DNA of 64,000 nt from Paucibacter sp. TC2R-5. Its GTDB lineage: Bacteria; Pseudomonadota; Gammaproteobacteria; Burkholderiales; Burkholderiaceae_C. The number at the start of each line of letters is the position of its first letter. Within the stretch, counting starts at the first letter, position 1. Made by a program: the position numbers and the translations under genes. This document shows positions 62,283-64,000 of this stretch, one piece after another. The DNA lies in contig NZ_JAJIRQ010000006.1 in assembly GCF_025717605.1 (NCBI RefSeq), forward strand, positions 6,015-70,014. Reading direction: 5' to 3'. The notes beneath the pieces are model-generated. The model was not told where the DNA came from and did no database searches. It worked only from the letters and a program-made list of their open reading frames with translations.

Positions 62283-62738
62283 TCAGCTCAGATGGGTCGC
62301 CCCCTCAAAGCCCCGCTCGCCGGCAAACCAATCCAGCACCGGAATCGTGCCCGGCAAGACCGGCTGCACCTGCACCGGCAGGCTTTGCCAAGCCATGGCC
62401 TGCTGCTCACGCATCTCGAACTCGCCTGTCCACTCGAACACCTTGCAAAAGTGCAACCGTACGCGCGCATGCGGGTAGTCCATCACCAGCTCTTGCCAGG
62501 GGTGGGCCGCACCGATCTCGATGCCGAGCTCCTCATGCAGCTCGCGGCGCAGCGCCTGCTCGACGGTTTCACCCGCTTCCAGCTTGCCACCGGGGAATTC
62601 CCAGAAACCGGCATAGACCTTGCCCACCGGCCGACTGGTCAACAAGAAGCGCCCTTCGCGGCCCTCAGCATCACGCTCGACCAGCACACCTACCGCCACC
62701 TCGACCGGCACACGCTCTGCAGCACTCGACTCAGCCAT
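62283..62738 (-). CDS. mutT: MutT-type NUDIX hydrolase (8-oxo-dGTP diphosphatase), 151 aa
   Basis: Removes oxidised nucleotides. The NUDIX box is G(K)[18 protein letters not shown] followed by LGI, complete for catalytic Glu residues, preceded by [20 protein letters not shown] opens the fold. The start at 62738 overlaps the end of the DUF815 gene by 8 bases; the longer frame to 62912 is inside that gene and was rejected. The two genes are coupled. Confidence 0.9.
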   Translation of the reverse strand: MAESSAAERVPVEVAVGVLVERDAEGREGRFLLTSRPVGKVYAGFWEFPGGKLEAGETVEQALRRELHEELGIEIGAAHPWQELVMDYPHARVRLHFCKVFEWTGEFEMREQQAMAWQSLPVQVQPVLPGTIPVLDWFAGERGFEGATHLS

Positions 62739-63624
62739 GATGATCCAAGCCTTCGCGCCCCGCCAAATCGCGGGCGAATTGGTAGGCCACCCGGCCCGAG
62801 CGCGAGCCGCGCTCCAGCGCCCAAACCAGCGCGGGCTGACGGGACGCTGCAATCGCCGGCTCGGGCACGCTGAAGTAACGCAACCATTGAGCGGCAATGG
62901 CCAGATATTCATCCTGGCTAAAGGAATAAAAGCTCAGCCACAGGCCGAAGCGCTCGGACAGCGAGATCTTCTCTTCGATCGCCTCGCCCGGATGCACCTC
63001 GCCGTCGAGCTGGTGGGTGTAGCTCAGGTTGTCCTTGATTTGCTCGGGCAAAAGGTGGCGGCGATTGCTGGTGGCGTAGATCAAGACGTTGTCGCTGGCT
63101 GCCGCCACCGACCCGTCCAACATCGACTTCAAGGCCTTGTAGCCGAGTTCGCCCTCGTCGAAGCTCAAGTCGTCACAGAAGATCACAAAGCGCTCGGGGC
63201 GCTCGGCCACCAAGTCCACCAGATCGGGCAGGTCCACCAAATCGGCCTTGTCGACCTCGATCAGACGCAGGCCCCGCGGCGCGAATTCATTCAGGCAAGC
63301 CTTGATCAACGAGCTTTTGCCGGTGCCGCGAGCGCCGGTCAACAACACATTATTGGCCAAGCGGCCGGACACAAACTGCTCGGTGTTTTGCAGCAAGCGC
63401 TGCTTTTGCGTGTCCACTTCCAAGAGCTCGCTCAGCCGGATGCTGGCCGCATGCCGCACCGGCTCCAGCACCGGCACACCGCGCCGGCGCCGGTAACGAA
63501 ACGCCGCCGCTGCCTGCCAGTCGGGCGCGGTCAACGCAGGCGGCAGCAGGGTCTCAACGCGAGCCAGCAATGACTCGGCTCGTTGCAGAAAACCCTGCAG
63601 GGAAACTTGTATTGATTCGTCCAT
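62731..63624 (-). CDS. DUF815 AAA-type ATP-binding protein, 297 aa
   Basis: P-loop ATPase of the DUF815 family. Walker A is LTGARGTGKSSLIKACL, Walker B FVIFCDDLSFDEGE, and sensor I IYATSNRRHL. HPGEAIEEKISLSERFGLWL is a family hallmark. Function is unknown, possibly chaperone-like. It sits next to mutT in many betaproteobacteria. The start at 63624 avoids an unconserved upstream segment. Confidence 0.9.
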   Translation of the reverse strand: MDESIQVSLQGFLQRAESLLARVETLLPPALTAPDWQAAAAFRYRRRRGVPVLEPVRHAASIRLSELLEVDTQKQRLLQNTEQFVSGRLANNVLLTGARGTGKSSLIKACLNEFAPRGLRLIEVDKADLVDLPDLVDLVAERPERFVIFCDDLSFDEGELGYKALKSMLDGSVAAASDNVLIYATSNRRHLLPEQIKDNLSYTHQLDGEVHPGEAIEEKISLSERFGLWLSFYSFSQDEYLAIAAQWLRYFSVPEPAIAASRQPALVWALERGSRSGRVAYQFARDLAGREGLDHHG

Positions 63625-63682
63625 GGTCAGCGCGCTTTCAAGGGCTGGCCAGTGTAGCGGCGAGCCCCAGCGGGCCCGAGTT

Positions 63683-64000
63683 TCAGCTGAGCAGCATGCG
63701 CAGCGCCGAGTCCAACTGCTCGATCGGGCTGCGCTTGAAGCCACTGCGCGCATAGCGCTGCAGTCGTCCGATGATGAAGCTGACGAGTACCGAGGCTTGC
63801 GCGTTGGCGTCTACCGTCGGCGTGCTGGATCCCTTCGCTTCGGCCGCGTTGCGCAGCACTTGGCGCAGCGTTGACTCCACACGATCGAAAAACTGATTCA
63901 TGCGCAGCACCAGGCGTTCGTTCTCATACACCAGGGCGTCGCCCACCATCACCCTGGTCATGCCGGGGTTGCGTTCGCCAAACTGCAAGAGCATGGAGAC
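63683..64000 (-). CDS. slmA: Nucleoid occlusion factor SlmA, C-terminal part (cut by window edge)
   Basis: TetR-family DNA-binding protein that blocks FtsZ assembly over the nucleoid. Only the C-terminal about 105 residues are inside the window; the DNA-binding N-terminus is beyond base 64000. LLQFGERNPGMTRVMVGDAL and NQFFDRVESTLRQVLRNAAE correspond to the E. coli SlmA dimer/FtsZ-binding region, and SGFKRSPIEQLDSALRMLL ends the protein. It is followed by the DUF815 gene after a 58-base gap on the same strand. Confidence 0.88.
   Translation of the reverse strand, partial: VSMLLQFGERNPGMTRVMVGDALVYENERLVLRMNQFFDRVESTLRQVLRNAAEAKGSSTPTVDANAQASVLVSFIIGRLQRYARSGFKRSPIEQLDSALRMLLS

Noticed and set aside
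1-64000. Prophage, insertion sequences or CRISPR arrays
   Set aside because: No transposase, integrase, phage structural genes, terminal inverted repeats or spaced direct repeats were found.

Overview
The window is bacterial, GC-rich and densely coded. It looks like a betaproteobacterium of the order Burkholderiales, probably in the Rubrivivax/Leptothrix/Roseateles-Paucibacter group. The evidence is the gene order: petA-petB-petC-sspA-sspB, hisI-hisE-DUF4870-hinT-tatA-tatB-tatC, a cysI-DUF934-cysH-cysD-cysN-cobA run, and an EpsD/E/F/G exopolysaccharide export cluster of the kind found with exosortase/PEP-CTERM systems. There is no 16S rRNA gene in the window, so the genus is inference. I see no prophage, insertion sequence or CRISPR array.

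Layout. 1-4.3 kb (minus): the start of an exopolysaccharide export operon (epsD, epsE, epsF, epsG) that runs off the left edge; base composition drops between epsE and epsF. 4.6-8.6 kb: DUF971-ubiE, a 46-residue Lys-rich protein, DUF1993, ybiB and a NYN-LOTUS protein. 8.8-15.8 kb (plus): an assimilatory sulfate reduction operon starting with a TauE/SafE permease. It encodes ATP sulfurylase, an iron-sulfur APS-type reductase and sulfite reductase, but no APS kinase. 15.8-17.3 kb: ferredoxin and ferredoxin-NADP reductase. 17.5-19.9 kb: a TPP riboswitch upstream of a TonB-dependent receptor, then two identical tRNA-Asn genes.

20.7-42.2 kb is the most interesting part: about 21 kb holding almost only peptidoglycan-breakdown and muropeptide-uptake functions. 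In order these are murQ, a DUF5009 membrane protein, a BadF-type amino-sugar kinase, a lipoprotein amidase, a complete Dpp-type peptide ABC transporter with binding protein, a LysR regulator, a VanX-type D-Ala-D-Ala dipeptidase, MepA, a DacB-like lipoprotein, a 948-residue TonB-dependent receptor, LdcA, a class A beta-lactamase-like hydrolase without signal peptide, a DadA-like D-amino acid dehydrogenase and an aspartoacylase-family hydrolase. Read together this resembles a peptidoglycan utilization locus: outer-membrane capture, periplasmic trimming, inner-membrane uptake, and cytoplasmic breakdown to GlcNAc-6-phosphate, lactate, amino acids and pyruvate. That integrated reading is inference; the individual families are well supported.

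42.2-44.7 kb: iron genes (bfd, bfr, hemP) with two Fur-box-like sites, and a PEP-CTERM secreted protein that links back to the eps/exosortase theme. 44.9-52.6 kb: secA, DUF721, tRNA-Thr, sspB-sspA and the cytochrome bc1 operon. 52.8-64 kb: mscL, a large DUF1631 protein with a glycine/histidine repeat, pdxA-nif3, a DegS-like protease, the tat/hinT/his run, mutT, a DUF815 ATPase, and the 3' end of slmA cut by the right edge.
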